From Bowmanella pacifica (lineage in GTDB: Bacteria; Pseudomonadota; Gammaproteobacteria; Enterobacterales; Alteromonadaceae), in assembly GCF_014645355.1 (NCBI RefSeq), contig NZ_BMLS01000004.1:1-64000 (forward strand): a DNA stretch of 64,000 nt, given 5' to 3'. Position numbers and translations under genes: made by a program. This document shows positions 38,550 through 47,929 of this stretch, piece by piece; positions within the stretch are counted from its first letter, which is position 1; the number at the start of each line of letters is the position of its first letter. Below the pieces are notes generated by a model, which had not been told where the DNA came from, did not search any database, and worked only from the letters and a program-made list of their open reading frames with translations.

Positions 38550-39226
38550 TAAAGAAACGTAGCAATCTCTCTTAAGTCTTTTTTTACCAGTGCATGTTCA
38601 GGCACGGTGGCGTCCTCGGCGGGATAACCTGCTATCAGCAGCATATAGGGGCGTTCATTATCCGGATTACGCTGGCATATTTCAGTCAGAAAACTCATGG
38701 GTTTAGGCGTATGGGTTAGTGTCACCAACCCAGCCTGATGTAAGGCCTGAATCAAAAAACCAGTGGCCAGTCCAACCGACTCGTGCACATAGTAATTTTG
38801 CTGGTTATCCTGAGCATGAATGCCCCCGCGTTTCTGGCTAAACACAGCGATAAGCCAAGGCGCGTGCTCCAGATAAGGCTTCTGCGCATCGGTACCCAGG
38901 GGCTTCAGCGCCCCCAGCCATTCTTCTCCGGCGCGTCCTTCATAGAAAGAGCGCTCCAAAGCCTCGGCCTGTTGCCGAATCTGTTGTTTAACGCTGGGGT
39001 CTTGAATGGCGACAAAGTGCCAGGGTTGATGGTTGGCACCACTGGGGGCGGTTCCTGCCGAACGAATACAGGTTTCAATCAACGCTTGACTGACTGGGCG
39101 ATCCGAAAACGAGCGTATCGTATGGCGACGACAACAACTGGCATAAAATGCCTGGGCGCGGGCCAACATTTCCTCTGGGGGGAACTCCTGATAATCCATC
39201 AGGGGAACACAAGCATGATCCTGCAT
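38549..39226 (-). CDS. Nitroreductase-family FMN protein, iodotyrosine-deiodinase-like
   Basis: The 225-residue protein begins with the YQEFPPEEMLARAQAFY segment and contains RRHTIRSFSDRPV, TAPSGANHQPWHFV and SFYEGRAGEEWL, the pattern of the iodotyrosine deiodinase branch of flavin nitroreductases. FMN-binding residues appear in RHTIRSF and PSGAN. Bacterial members reduce halogenated aromatics in vitro, but the natural substrate here is unknown. It is a single-gene unit convergent with the yadGH operon. Confidence 0.88.
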   Translation of the reverse strand: MQDHACVPLMDYQEFPPEEMLARAQAFYASCCRRHTIRSFSDRPVSQALIETCIRSAGTAPSGANHQPWHFVAIQDPSVKQQIRQQAEALERSFYEGRAGEEWLGALKPLGTDAQKPYLEHAPWLIAVFSQKRGGIHAQDNQQNYYVHESVGLATGFLIQALHQAGLVTLTHTPKPMSFLTEICQRNPDNERPYMLLIAGYPAEDATVPEHALVKKDLREIATFL

Positions 39227-39371
39227 AACAAATCCTTGGCATTGAGCAAGGACTTATAAGTACCGCATCCTAGCCTGGCGGGTCAATTCACCCAACAAAC
39301 AGGAATAGCTACATTTTCTTTACCACTGTCAAGAATCGCAGCCAGATAGAAGAATGAACGGGACAGCCCCC

Positions 39372-40085
39372 TTAGCTTAAGAATGCCTGGGGGCGGCTAA
39401 AATAAAAGCCCTGCCCATAGCGAATTCCCATTCCCTGCACAGCGTCAAGCGCACTTTTATCTTCAATATGCTCGGCAATCACCGCAATACCCCGTTCATC
39501 GGCCAGTTGGTTCAGATGGCCGACAAAATCCAGCGTTTCCTGGCTGTTTACCATTTGACGGATCAGTGCGCCATCAACCTTCACACCATCAATGGGTAAA
39601 TCCAGAATACTGGTGATATTGCTGGAAATAGCACCGAAGTGATCGACAAAGAGTTTGATATTCAAACGTTTGCAGAGGGCCAGAAAGGACATAAAGTCAT
39701 CACGAAAATCAAAGGCCGTGGAAGCCATCAATTCAAGAGTGACTCGACTTGGAACGGGGTAATCATCCAGAAACTCGGCAAGAAATTTGGCGAAGGCAGG
39801 TTCCACTATGTCCTGCTGACTGATATTGATGCTAAATGCCATATTGTTGTTGCGAAAGTAGCTGGCACAGCGGTAGAAAATGCGTTGGCTGAGCTCACCA
39901 AAACATTGATGGCGCTCGACAAGATATAGAAACTCGCTGGGTAGGAAGGTTCTTTCATCATCGGTGACCAACCTTGCCAAACACTCGTAGCTCCATACAG
40001 CATGATGTTGCAGATCCATAATCGGCTGGAAATAGGGCACGATACGCTCAATATCGAATAAACCGTCTATCTCTTTAATTCGCAT
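39372..40085 (-). CDS. EAL-domain protein, probably catalytically inactive
   Basis: The protein is a 237-residue single EAL domain starting at ATG 40085 (MRIKEIDGLFDIERIVPYFQPI). The signature residues are altered: ECL replaces EAL (the Glu stays), the usual DDFG reads VDHFG, and the usual AEGVE reads AEHIE. INIS and KVDG are retained. Because one of the paired metal-binding Asp is His, phosphodiesterase activity is doubtful; it may bind c-di-GMP or act by protein contact. It is divergent from panP and has no other signalling domain. Confidence 0.85.
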   Translation of the reverse strand: MRIKEIDGLFDIERIVPYFQPIMDLQHHAVWSYECLARLVTDDERTFLPSEFLYLVERHQCFGELSQRIFYRCASYFRNNNMAFSINISQQDIVEPAFAKFLAEFLDDYPVPSRVTLELMASTAFDFRDDFMSFLALCKRLNIKLFVDHFGAISSNITSILDLPIDGVKVDGALIRQMVNSQETLDFVGHLNQLADERGIAVIAEHIEDKSALDAVQGMGIRYGQGFYFSRPQAFLS

Positions 40086-40225
40086 GCAATTTCTTCTTAT
40101 CAACCCGATAATCTCAATATAGCAGCGCAGTTGCTGGCCGGATACCAATTTGTCCGGCTTGTTTGCGGTGGATGACGCAAGAGGGGAAAAAGGGTAAAGT
40201 CCGCGTCCGGACGGTTGAATAGAGA

Positions 40226-41851
40226 ATGTCAGTGACTAATGCCCAAGCCAGCCTGGCGCATCTGTATCGAGTATTTACCAAGCCTGAAGGTCAGGATTCC
40301 AAGCTGGCTCAGATAGAGCGCCACCTGTCCGACAATCTGGCGGATTTTTTATCCCGACATGTAGTAGCCAGTAACCGTTCCTTGGAAGATATCGAACAGG
40401 ACTTCAACCAGTCACTGATCCCCGAGCAGCCGCAATTTGTCTCTGAGCATGCCGAACAGCTGCTGGATAAGCTGGTTGCCCATTCGGTTAATACCTACTC
40501 TCCACGCTTTATCGGTCATATGACCTCCGCCCTGCCCTATTTCCACCTGAGCCTGGCCAAGTTGTTAGTAGGCTTAAACCAAAACCTGGTAAAAATCGAA
40601 ACCTCTAAGGCATTCACTCCCTTGGAACGCCAGGTCTTGGGCATGATTCACCGTCTGGTTTACAACCATGATGATAATTTCTATCAACAGTATCTGCATA
40701 ATGCCAACCGCAGTCTGGGAAGCTTTTGCAGCGGGGGGACTATTGCCAACATTTCCGCCCTTTGGGTGGCCCGCAACAAACTTTTTGCCCCCCGGGGTAA
40801 GTTTCGCGGTATCAGCCAGGACGGATTGCTGGCCGGCATGCGTGAATACGGTTACGAAAAACTATCGGTTATCACCTCCAAGCGCGGCCATTATTCACTC
40901 GGCAAAGCAGTGGATGTTCTTGGCCTGGGTCGCCAAAGCTTATTGACCTTGCCTTGCCCGCGACAAACTCTCGACCCCGAATTGGCACTTAAAGAAGGGC
41001 AAGCCATTTTAGCCGAAGGCGGCAAAGTCATGGCTCTGGTTGCTCTGGCCGGAACCACGGAAACCGGCCATATCGATCCTCTGAATGAACTGGCCGATGT
41101 AGCAGCCGAGTTAGGTTGTCACTTACACGTTGATGCCGCCTGGGGCGGTGCTACCCTGTTTTCCCGACGCTATGGCAACTTGCTAAAAGGTATTGAACGC
41201 GCCGACTCGGTTACATTAGATGCCCATAAACAGATGTACGTGCCCATGGGGGCTGGCATGGTGCTGTTTAAAGACCCCGACGCCGGCAATCAGGTTCGTC
41301 ACCATGCGCAATACATTCTGCGACAGGGCTCAAAAGATCTGGGCGCCACCAGTCTGGAAGGCTCACGTAATGGCATGGCCATGATGCTGTATGCGTCACT
41401 ACATATTCTGGGCAGAAATGGTTATGAGTTATTGATTGATCAGAGTATTGAGAAAGCCGCCGCCTTTGCCACCTTAATTGAAGCCCATCCGCACTTTCAG
41501 CTGACGACTTCTCCGATACTCTGCTTACTGACCTACCGTTTCGTTCCGCAAGCTGTGCAGTCAATACTGAAGGGGCAACCTGAACTGGCCGCGCAGCTTA
41601 ATCCGTTGCTGGATGAGTTAACGGTGGCGATTCAAAAACAACAACGAGAATCAGGGCACTCTTTTGTATCCCGTACCCGCCTTGAGATACAAGATTATGA
41701 CAGCCCCATCAATGTGTTCCGGGTTGTACTGGCCAATCCACTAACCAGTACAACAGACTTGACGGATATTCTGGCAGAGCAGGAGCGGCTGGCTCATACA
41801 CTACCTCAATACCAAGAGTTGTTAACGCTAGTGTCCAGAGCTTCTATCTGA
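40226..41851 (+). CDS. panP: PLP-dependent aspartate 1-decarboxylase PanP
   Basis: PanP makes beta-alanine from aspartate for pantothenate synthesis and replaces the pyruvoyl enzyme PanD in Vibrio and Alteromonadales. The 541-residue group II decarboxylase has SFCSGGTIANISALWVARN, LHVDAAWGG and the PLP lysine motif LDAHKQMYVPMG. Its location beside panC and panB supports the beta-alanine role over glutamate or amine decarboxylation. Its 3' end overlaps the convergent gene by 8 nt. Confidence 0.92.
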   Translation: MSVTNAQASLAHLYRVFTKPEGQDSKLAQIERHLSDNLADFLSRHVVASNRSLEDIEQDFNQSLIPEQPQFVSEHAEQLLDKLVAHSVNTYSPRFIGHMTSALPYFHLSLAKLLVGLNQNLVKIETSKAFTPLERQVLGMIHRLVYNHDDNFYQQYLHNANRSLGSFCSGGTIANISALWVARNKLFAPRGKFRGISQDGLLAGMREYGYEKLSVITSKRGHYSLGKAVDVLGLGRQSLLTLPCPRQTLDPELALKEGQAILAEGGKVMALVALAGTTETGHIDPLNELADVAAELGCHLHVDAAWGGATLFSRRYGNLLKGIERADSVTLDAHKQMYVPMGAGMVLFKDPDAGNQVRHHAQYILRQGSKDLGATSLEGSRNGMAMMLYASLHILGRNGYELLIDQSIEKAAAFATLIEAHPHFQLTTSPILCLLTYRFVPQAVQSILKGQPELAAQLNPLLDELTVAIQKQQRESGHSFVSRTRLEIQDYDSPINVFRVVLANPLTSTTDLTDILAEQERLAHTLPQYQELLTLVSRASI

Positions 41852-42530
41852 GCCTGTTGTTGTGCTCCACCACATAACGCAACTCTCTTTCTACGGCGGG
41901 TACTAACTCGGCATAACGTCGATGCAAATAATGATAGACCTCGCCCTGATAGACAGCAGGCAGGGCGATTTGTACCCCTTGAGGACCAATCATACGGATA
42001 TGTTCATAAGAGAGCACCAGTAAGGCATAGTCAATGCGTTGGTGAGCCAACATATCCAGTACCTGCTGGTGCGAAGACAACTCCATACGCCTTATTTTTG
42101 TAGACCGTAACACCTCACTCAGCACGGTTTTTCCCCCTACCAGGGCAACCATTTTGCTCGCATCCTGCAAAATCTGTTGCTGACACACCACAGTTTGCGC
42201 ACATACCAGATAGACTTCTACCTCCATTAACGCCACGTTTGCACGCACCATGTCTGGTAACTGTTCTTCTGCCATAGCGAACTTGGCGGCAATGCCATCA
42301 ACTTCGCCACGATTACCAACGATAAACTCTCTTTCGCTCGCTACCGGCGTAAATGCCAGTTCGATGCCCAGGTTTGCATATGCTTGACGTAATTCATTCT
42401 GAATAAGGCTGATTTGCGGATGACTGATATAGGAAAATAATAGCGCGGAGGGAGGTGGCTCAGCATAAGCCTTTTGAAAAAAGGCGCCGGACAATAGCAA
42501 AATGCCGGCGCATAGTTGTCTGATAAGCAT
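41844..42530 (-). CDS. Periplasmic solute-binding-like protein, orphan
   Basis: The 228-residue protein has a signal peptide (cleavage at AYA-EP) and a two-lobe solute-binding pattern related to SBP family 3 (LRQAYANLGIELAFTPVASEREFIVGNRGEVDGIAAKF). No transport partner is adjacent. It lies between convergent panP and panC, on the panC strand. The role is unknown and there is no reason to tie it to pantothenate beyond position. Confidence 0.7.
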   Translation of the reverse strand: MLIRQLCAGILLLSGAFFQKAYAEPPPSALLFSYISHPQISLIQNELRQAYANLGIELAFTPVASEREFIVGNRGEVDGIAAKFAMAEEQLPDMVRANVALMEVEVYLVCAQTVVCQQQILQDASKMVALVGGKTVLSEVLRSTKIRRMELSSHQQVLDMLAHQRIDYALLVLSYEHIRMIGPQGVQIALPAVYQGEVYHYLHRRYAELVPAVERELRYVVEHNNRLR

Positions 42531-42567
42531 ATAGCATTCCCTGGCTGAAATCAGACAAGTGTAGTCG

Positions 42568-43422
42568 TTATTCGTGCAATTCCACCTGAATATTATCGAT
42601 CAATCTGGCCCTACCCAGGAAAGCAGCCCCCAGGATAACCAGATGGGTATCTTCATGGCTGGGATGCAATAAGGACTGTGCAGAACGTATTTCTATGTAA
42701 TCAGGCTTCAGCCCCTCTTCCATCAGTTGCTGCTTATGCTCCTGAATCAAACGGCTGAAATCCCGGCGTCCAAGTTGGATGGCATCAGCAACAGACTGCA
42801 GAGTACGGTACAAGGCAGGCGCAATTTCACGTTCATCGGTGGTCAGGTAGTTGTTTCTGGAACTCATCGCCAGACCATCACCTTCCCGTACCGTCGGCAC
42901 ACCGTGAACCTTCAGATTCATGGACAAGTCCGTCACCATAGCCTTAATCACTTGAAGCTGCTGGAAGTCTTTCTCACCGAAAAAGGCATGATTAGGTTGC
43001 ACCATATTGAACAGCTTGCACACTATGGTGGCTACGCCCCGAAAATGTCCCGGGCGGCTGGCACCGCAGATCATATAAGAGATGCCAGGTACCTCGACGA
43101 AGGTTTGTTGTTCCAAACCACGGGGGTATATGTCTTCCACCTGCGGGGTAAAAACCACATCAACCCCTAAGGACTCTAGCGCCGCCAGATCGTGCGCCAT
43201 AGTACGAGGGTAGGCCGCCAAATCTTCATCTGGGCCGAACTGAAGAGGGTTAACGAAAATAGAAGCCACCACCATATCGGTCACTTCCCTGGCTTGTTTA
43301 ACCAAACGCAGGTGGCCATGGTGCAGATTCCCCATGGTGGGTACAAAGCCAATTACTTTGCCTTCCAGTTGCCAGCGTCGTCTGATGTCGCGCAAGCTGG
43401 CAATATCACTGATCACTTGCAT
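42568..43422 (-). CDS. panC: Pantothenate synthetase
   Basis: PanC joins pantoate and beta-alanine with ATP. The 284-residue enzyme has the HIGH-type motif [14 protein letters not shown] near residue 30, the [17 protein letters not shown] block, [20 protein letters not shown] and the KMSKS-like SSRNNYL. Of two adjacent ATGs I use 43422, since GAGGTG is too close to the first. It is 8 nt downstream of panB. Confidence 0.97.
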   Translation of the reverse strand: MQVISDIASLRDIRRRWQLEGKVIGFVPTMGNLHHGHLRLVKQAREVTDMVVASIFVNPLQFGPDEDLAAYPRTMAHDLAALESLGVDVVFTPQVEDIYPRGLEQQTFVEVPGISYMICGASRPGHFRGVATIVCKLFNMVQPNHAFFGEKDFQQLQVIKAMVTDLSMNLKVHGVPTVREGDGLAMSSRNNYLTTDEREIAPALYRTLQSVADAIQLGRRDFSRLIQEHKQQLMEEGLKPDYIEIRSAQSLLHPSHEDTHLVILGAAFLGRARLIDNIQVELHE

Positions 43423-43430
43423 CATTCACC

Positions 43431-44225
43431 TCAACTAAAACTGTGTTGCTCTGACGGGAAGCGCCCGTTTTTGACCTCTTCGATATACAAGCTCACCGCT
43501 TTACGGATATCACCGGTCTCGGCCAGATAGTTTTTGGAAAATTTAGGCATGTAATTAGCACTAATGCCAAACATGTCATGCATTACCAATACCTGCCCGT
43601 CGGTGTGAGGACCAGCGCCGATTCCGATCACCGGAATACTGAGCGTTTGGCTGATGCGCTCGCCCAACTCGGTAGGAATACATTCCAGTACCAGCAACTG
43701 AATGCCCGCCTGCTCCAAGGCCAGCGCCTGAGCAACGATTTCATCGGCCGCACTTTGCTCACGCCCCTGTACTTTAAAACCACCAAACTTATGCACTGAT
43801 TGCGGGGTTAATCCCAGATGGCCGCATACCGGCACGCCACGCTCAGCCAAGCCTTTGATGGCTTCAACCAGCCACAAGCCGCCTTCCATCTTGACCATTT
43901 CCGCACCGGCAGCCATAAGTTGCGCTGCGTTGGCATAGGTCTGTTCGGCCGTGGCGTAAGACATAAACGGCATATCAGCAACAACGAATGCACGCTGCGC
44001 ACCATTTTTAACCGACTTTGTATGATAAGCCATCTGTTCTACGGTAACAGGTAAGGTGCTGTTTTCACCCATCAGTACCATCCCCAGAGAGTCGCCTATC
44101 AACATCACATCGATACCCTGCTCATCAAACAACTTGGCAAAGCTGGCATCATAGGCCGTGATAACACTGATTCGCTCACCCTGTTGTTTCATTTTTGCCA
44201 GGGTTGAGATCGTCACTTTTTTCAT
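43431..44225 (-). CDS. panB: 3-methyl-2-oxobutanoate hydroxymethyltransferase
   Basis: PanB transfers a hydroxymethyl group from methylenetetrahydrofolate to ketoisovalerate, giving ketopantoate. The 264-residue protein (E. coli length) has [34 protein letters not shown] and EMVKMEGG, and [10 protein letters not shown]. The start at ATG 44225 is supported by GGGGGA 5 nt upstream; a GTG four codons earlier overlaps that site. It leads panBC. Confidence 0.97.
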   Translation of the reverse strand: MKKVTISTLAKMKQQGERISVITAYDASFAKLFDEQGIDVMLIGDSLGMVLMGENSTLPVTVEQMAYHTKSVKNGAQRAFVVADMPFMSYATAEQTYANAAQLMAAGAEMVKMEGGLWLVEAIKGLAERGVPVCGHLGLTPQSVHKFGGFKVQGREQSAADEIVAQALALEQAGIQLLVLECIPTELGERISQTLSIPVIGIGAGPHTDGQVLVMHDMFGISANYMPKFSKNYLAETGDIRKAVSLYIEEVKNGRFPSEQHSFS

Positions 44226-44306
44226 AGGTTCCCCCACGTCGCTGCACGCGACTTATCCCATCTGGGCCGACCACATCAGCCAGGCCCCCAAATCGGCACA
44301 CCGCAG

Positions 44307-44822
44307 TCAGGACTTCGCCAGTTGTGCGTGAACGCTGTCACTATCCAGCAAGGTTAGCAGACCATTACCCGGACAAGCATCCAGTAGCACACCGAGTTTA
44401 CGGCCATCCGGCATGACTAGGTCCGGCGCAATCTCAAACAACGGGTACAATACAAACTCCCGCTCTGCCATCCCATAATGGGGCACAGTCAGCTCGGGTA
44501 ACTCAATCACTTGATCGTCGTACAACAGAATATCCAGATCCAGAGTTCGTGCGCCCCAACGACGCTCTCTCACCCGTCCCTGATGATTTTCTATTGTCTG
44601 TAAAGCATGCAAGAAATCCAGCGGTGCCAGCAAGGTTTCCACCACCGCCACAGCATTGACATAGTCAGGCTGGTCCTGTGGTCCCATCGGTTTGCTGGCA
44701 TAAAAAGAAGAGCTGCGCAGGAGCTTGGCAACGCTCGGCTGGTCAAGCATTCTCAATGCTTGCAGTAATTGCTCCTGAGGCTGGTCTAGATTACTACCCA
44801 ACCCGATATAACAACGGCGCAT
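44307..44822 (-). CDS. folK: HPPK, 6-hydroxymethyl-7,8-dihydropterin pyrophosphokinase
   Basis: FolK pyrophosphorylates the pterin in folate synthesis. The 171-residue protein has YIGLGSNLDQPQEQL, the catalytic RRWGARTLDLDILLYDD motif and VPHYGMAEREFVL. Its ATG overlaps the pcnB stop, so the two are coupled, as in E. coli. Confidence 0.97.
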   Translation of the reverse strand: MRRCYIGLGSNLDQPQEQLLQALRMLDQPSVAKLLRSSSFYASKPMGPQDQPDYVNAVAVVETLLAPLDFLHALQTIENHQGRVRERRWGARTLDLDILLYDDQVIELPELTVPHYGMAEREFVLYPLFEIAPDLVMPDGRKLGVLLDACPGNGLLTLLDSDSVHAQLAKS

Positions 44823-46207
44823 CAGGATTGCGGCTTTTTAGTGGTTCTTGGCCGTCTGCGGCGACGGTTGCTACGTTTGCTGCGGTCTGAATCCTGCAAA
44901 CGTTCAAGCATTGACTTACGTCGCTCTGCATCGGCGTCCTGGAAATCCGTCCACCAACTAGCCAGCACTTCGAGCTCACCACCTTCGATGCTCGCTCTGA
45001 GTAATAGAAAGTCGTAGGCAGCTCGAAACTTTGGATGTTCCAGCAACACATAGGCACGTTTACCAAAACGTCTGCTCAGACGATGCTGCAGAGCCCAAAT
45101 ATCACGCATCGGCAACGTAAAGCGCTTAGGGATCATAATCCGCTGCAACTGGCGATTGAGCACATCATTCATCGCCATATTGAAGGCATCCTGATTACTC
45201 AATCCGCCATCAGCCTGCAATTGCTGGCAACGCTGTTCTACCGGATACCACAACAAGGCGGCATAGATAAAAGCGGGGGTCACCCGCAACTCAGCGTTGA
45301 TTCGCTCATCGGTATTAACCAAGACCTGCTCAACAAACTGACATTCTTTACTGCCAGGTACTTTGAGCATGGGCTGCAATTGCGGGAATAGCTGACCAAA
45401 CAAGCCATACTGTTGCAGCAAGCGATAGGTGGCTAAACCCTTGCCGGATAAAAACAGCTTAAGCACTTCCTCAAACAAACGAGCAGGAGGAATATTTGCC
45501 AGCAGAGGAGCCAATTGCGGAATAATATCGCCGGCTTCATTCGCGATCTGCATATCCAATTTAGCGGCAAAACGCACAGCCCTTAGCATACGCACAGGAT
45601 CTTCGCGATAACGGGTTTCCGGGTCACCAATCAGGTGAATCTTTCGCGTTTTCAACGCCTGCATACCGCCAGCAAAATCCGTCACACTGAAGTCAGCAAT
45701 GTTGTAATACATGGCGTTAAAGGTGAAATCTCTGCGCTGAGCATCTTCTTCAATACTGCCAAACACGTTATCGCGCAGAATCAAGCCTTCATCACTGTGT
45801 TTGCTGAGTTTGTCATCTACCGCTTCGGATTGTGACTGGTGATGCCCCCGGAATGTAGCCACCTCAATAATTTCTCTGCCAAACACCACGTGTGCCAAGC
45901 GAAAACGCCGCCCGATCAGGCGACAATTGCGAAACAACGCCTTAACCTGTTCAGGTTCAGCGTCAGTGGCAACATCAAAGTCCTTAGGATGCAGACCAAG
46001 CAGCAAATCACGTACACAACCGCCCACTAAATGCGCCTGAAAGCCGGCATTATGCAGACGATACAATACCTTCAACGCATTATCGCTGATGTCCTGACGG
46101 GAAATTCCGTGCTCAGCACGGGGGATGATCACGGGCGTAAGCTTAATCTTCGCTGGTTGGCCGGAAAGCACCTGTTTGACCTTGTTAATGACACGGGAAA
46201 TGATAAT
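44822..46207 (-). CDS. pcnB: Poly(A) polymerase I, probable ATT start
   Basis: PcnB adds poly(A) tails that promote RNA decay. It has the nucleotidyltransferase motif LVGGCVRDLLLGLHPKDFDVATDA, FRLAHVVFGREIIEVATFRG and a basic C-terminus. An ATG at 46228 opens the frame, but the only good ribosome binding site, AGGAG (46213-46217), lies inside that frame, 5 nt before ATT 46205-46207. From there the protein reads IIISRVINKVKQVLS, matching the E. coli start MFTRVANFCRKVLS. E. coli pcnB is known to start at AUU, so I prefer this start (461 residues). Confidence 0.93.
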   Translation of the reverse strand: MIISRVINKVKQVLSGQPAKIKLTPVIIPRAEHGISRQDISDNALKVLYRLHNAGFQAHLVGGCVRDLLLGLHPKDFDVATDAEPEQVKALFRNCRLIGRRFRLAHVVFGREIIEVATFRGHHQSQSEAVDDKLSKHSDEGLILRDNVFGSIEEDAQRRDFTFNAMYYNIADFSVTDFAGGMQALKTRKIHLIGDPETRYREDPVRMLRAVRFAAKLDMQIANEAGDIIPQLAPLLANIPPARLFEEVLKLFLSGKGLATYRLLQQYGLFGQLFPQLQPMLKVPGSKECQFVEQVLVNTDERINAELRVTPAFIYAALLWYPVEQRCQQLQADGGLSNQDAFNMAMNDVLNRQLQRIMIPKRFTLPMRDIWALQHRLSRRFGKRAYVLLEHPKFRAAYDFLLLRASIEGGELEVLASWWTDFQDADAERRKSMLERLQDSDRSKRSNRRRRRPRTTKKPQS

Positions 46208-46297
46208 GCTGTCTCCTGCACTGCCCATGAGCCTAAAAAATGGGCGCTAATGATATACCAGCAAGGGAAAAAAGAGAATCGAACAGCTTAGCTGTAC

Positions 46298-47179
46298 CTA
46301 TTGTTCAACCAGCACTTCTCGTTGCGGGGGCAACAGTGCCGGTGACCAATTCCTGCAAGCCCATTCCAGCAACTTCTCCAATTGACTAAATTCAGTCAGC
46401 ACGGCGTCGGGAAAACCCAGTATGCTCAAGGCCCGGCGCACATTTTTCAGCGCCTGATAGTTATCCAGTGCAGGTGCATGATTCTGCTTGCTAAGCTTTA
46501 GTCCTGGCCGGGTCGATGCGACGGGAAGGTGTAACCAGGTTGGCGCAGCGGCGCCCAAGGCATGATACAAAGCCACCTGCAGCACTGTGACATCGAGCAA
46601 ATCGGCGCCGCGAACCACCTGCGTAATGCCTTGTTCAATATCATCCGCCACCACCGCCAATTGATATGCGTACAAGCCATCTTTACGACGCACCACAAAA
46701 TCCTCTTCAGCCTGTGTCGCCTCAACCTTAACCAGGCCCAGATGTTCATCACGAAAACTGTACACAGGTTGCTGATTCAAAAAGCGAATAGCAGCGGGGC
46801 CTGCCTGCGTATTCTTGGCTGCCAGGCAACGTACATGGCCACCCTCTTGTTTGATTTTCGCCCTGGTACAATGGCAAGCATAGCTCTGGCCAGCGCCAGA
46901 CAACTGTGCCAACAGCGCATCATAACGTTCACTCTGCTGACTTTGGTACAACACCTGGCCATCCCAGTGTAAACCGTGAGCGTCTAACTGAGACAGAATA
47001 AGCCCGGAGGCGCCCGCCACTTCCCTTGGAGGATCGATATCTTCTATGCGCACCAGCCACTGTCCCTGTTGGCTTCTAGCCTGTAAAAAACTGCCTAATG
47101 CGGCTACCAGCGAACCTAAATGCAGCGGACCAGAAGGGGAAGGGGCAAAACGACCGATGTAAGCGGATTCAGCCATCAT
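46298..47179 (-). CDS. gluQ: Glutamyl-Q tRNA(Asp) synthetase
   Basis: GluQ attaches glutamate to queuosine at position 34 of tRNA(Asp). The 293-residue protein resembles the catalytic half of GluRS without an anticodon domain. It has APSPSGPLHLGSLVAAL (HIGH type), WLVRIEDIDPPR, YACHC zinc ligands and the KLSKQNHA signature. It follows dksA, the conserved order, with a terminator between them. Confidence 0.96.
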   Translation of the reverse strand: MMAESAYIGRFAPSPSGPLHLGSLVAALGSFLQARSQQGQWLVRIEDIDPPREVAGASGLILSQLDAHGLHWDGQVLYQSQQSERYDALLAQLSGAGQSYACHCTRAKIKQEGGHVRCLAAKNTQAGPAAIRFLNQQPVYSFRDEHLGLVKVEATQAEEDFVVRRKDGLYAYQLAVVADDIEQGITQVVRGADLLDVTVLQVALYHALGAAAPTWLHLPVASTRPGLKLSKQNHAPALDNYQALKNVRRALSILGFPDAVLTEFSQLEKLLEWACRNWSPALLPPQREVLVEQ

Positions 47180-47269
47180 GGATTACGTATTGATGCGAGA
47201 TATGCGGTAGTAAGCACGAGCGACACCCATGCTTAGTAGATATGGAAACCTGTAAGTAAGCTATGACCT

Positions 47270-47304
47270 TGAAAAACAGCACGGAGCGACAATAAACCGC
47301 TCCG
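47270..47304 (-). terminator. Terminator between dksA and gluQ
   Basis: On the minus strand CGGAGCG/CGCTCCG (47282-47304) with a 9-nt loop is followed by TGCTGTTTTT. A terminator at this position limits gluQ expression in Shigella and E. coli; read-through here is an inference from that. Confidence 0.8.
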
Positions 47305-47316
47305 CAAACAGTCATA

Positions 47317-47766
47317 TCAGCCTTGCATCTGCTTTTCTTTGATCTCAGCCATCGTCTTACAATCGATACAAAGGTCGGCTGTGGGGCGCGCTTCAAGGCG
47401 ACGTACACCAATCTCAATACCACAGGCATCACAGAATCCGAAATCATCTTCTTCAATGCGTTTCAGCGTTTTTTCGATCTTCTTGATCAGCTTGCGCTCA
47501 CGATCCCTAGTACGTAACTCCAGGCTGAATTCTTCTTCCTGAGCTGCGCGGTCAACAGGGTCGGGAAAGTTTGCCGCTTCATCCTGCATATGGTGCACGG
47601 TACGATCCACTTCCTCACGCAACTGATCACGCCACGCCTTAAGAATACGGCGGAAATGTTCCAGTTGCGGCTCATTCATGTACTCCTCGCCGGGCTTCTC
47701 CTGATAGGGAGCCAAACCAGCCAGAGCCAATAATCCGAGTGACTTATGTGAATTTTCTGTTGGCAT
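47317..47766 (-). CDS. dksA: RNA polymerase-binding transcription factor DksA
   Basis: DksA binds the RNA polymerase secondary channel and acts with ppGpp on rRNA and amino-acid promoters. The 149-residue protein has the coiled coil with the tip motif DPVDRA (both acidic residues present) and a four-cysteine zinc finger CDAC...CIDC. A possible target, an rrn P1 promoter with a GCGCACC discriminator, is at the left edge of this window. Confidence 0.98.
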   Translation of the reverse strand: MPTENSHKSLGLLALAGLAPYQEKPGEEYMNEPQLEHFRRILKAWRDQLREEVDRTVHHMQDEAANFPDPVDRAAQEEEFSLELRTRDRERKLIKKIEKTLKRIEEDDFGFCDACGIEIGVRRLEARPTADLCIDCKTMAEIKEKQMQG

Positions 47767-47929
47767 CAGCCAAGTCTCCTAAACAGCTTTCCGAGCTAAA
47801 GCAAGCGGCTATCTATAGCAGAAAGGCACTTACCAGGCAATTTTTATCACAACCAGCTCTTCGAGCGCTGTACTGTCCAAAATCAGAAGCCTTATATGGT
47901 CTTTAGGGGTTAAAAATCAACCCTAAAAT

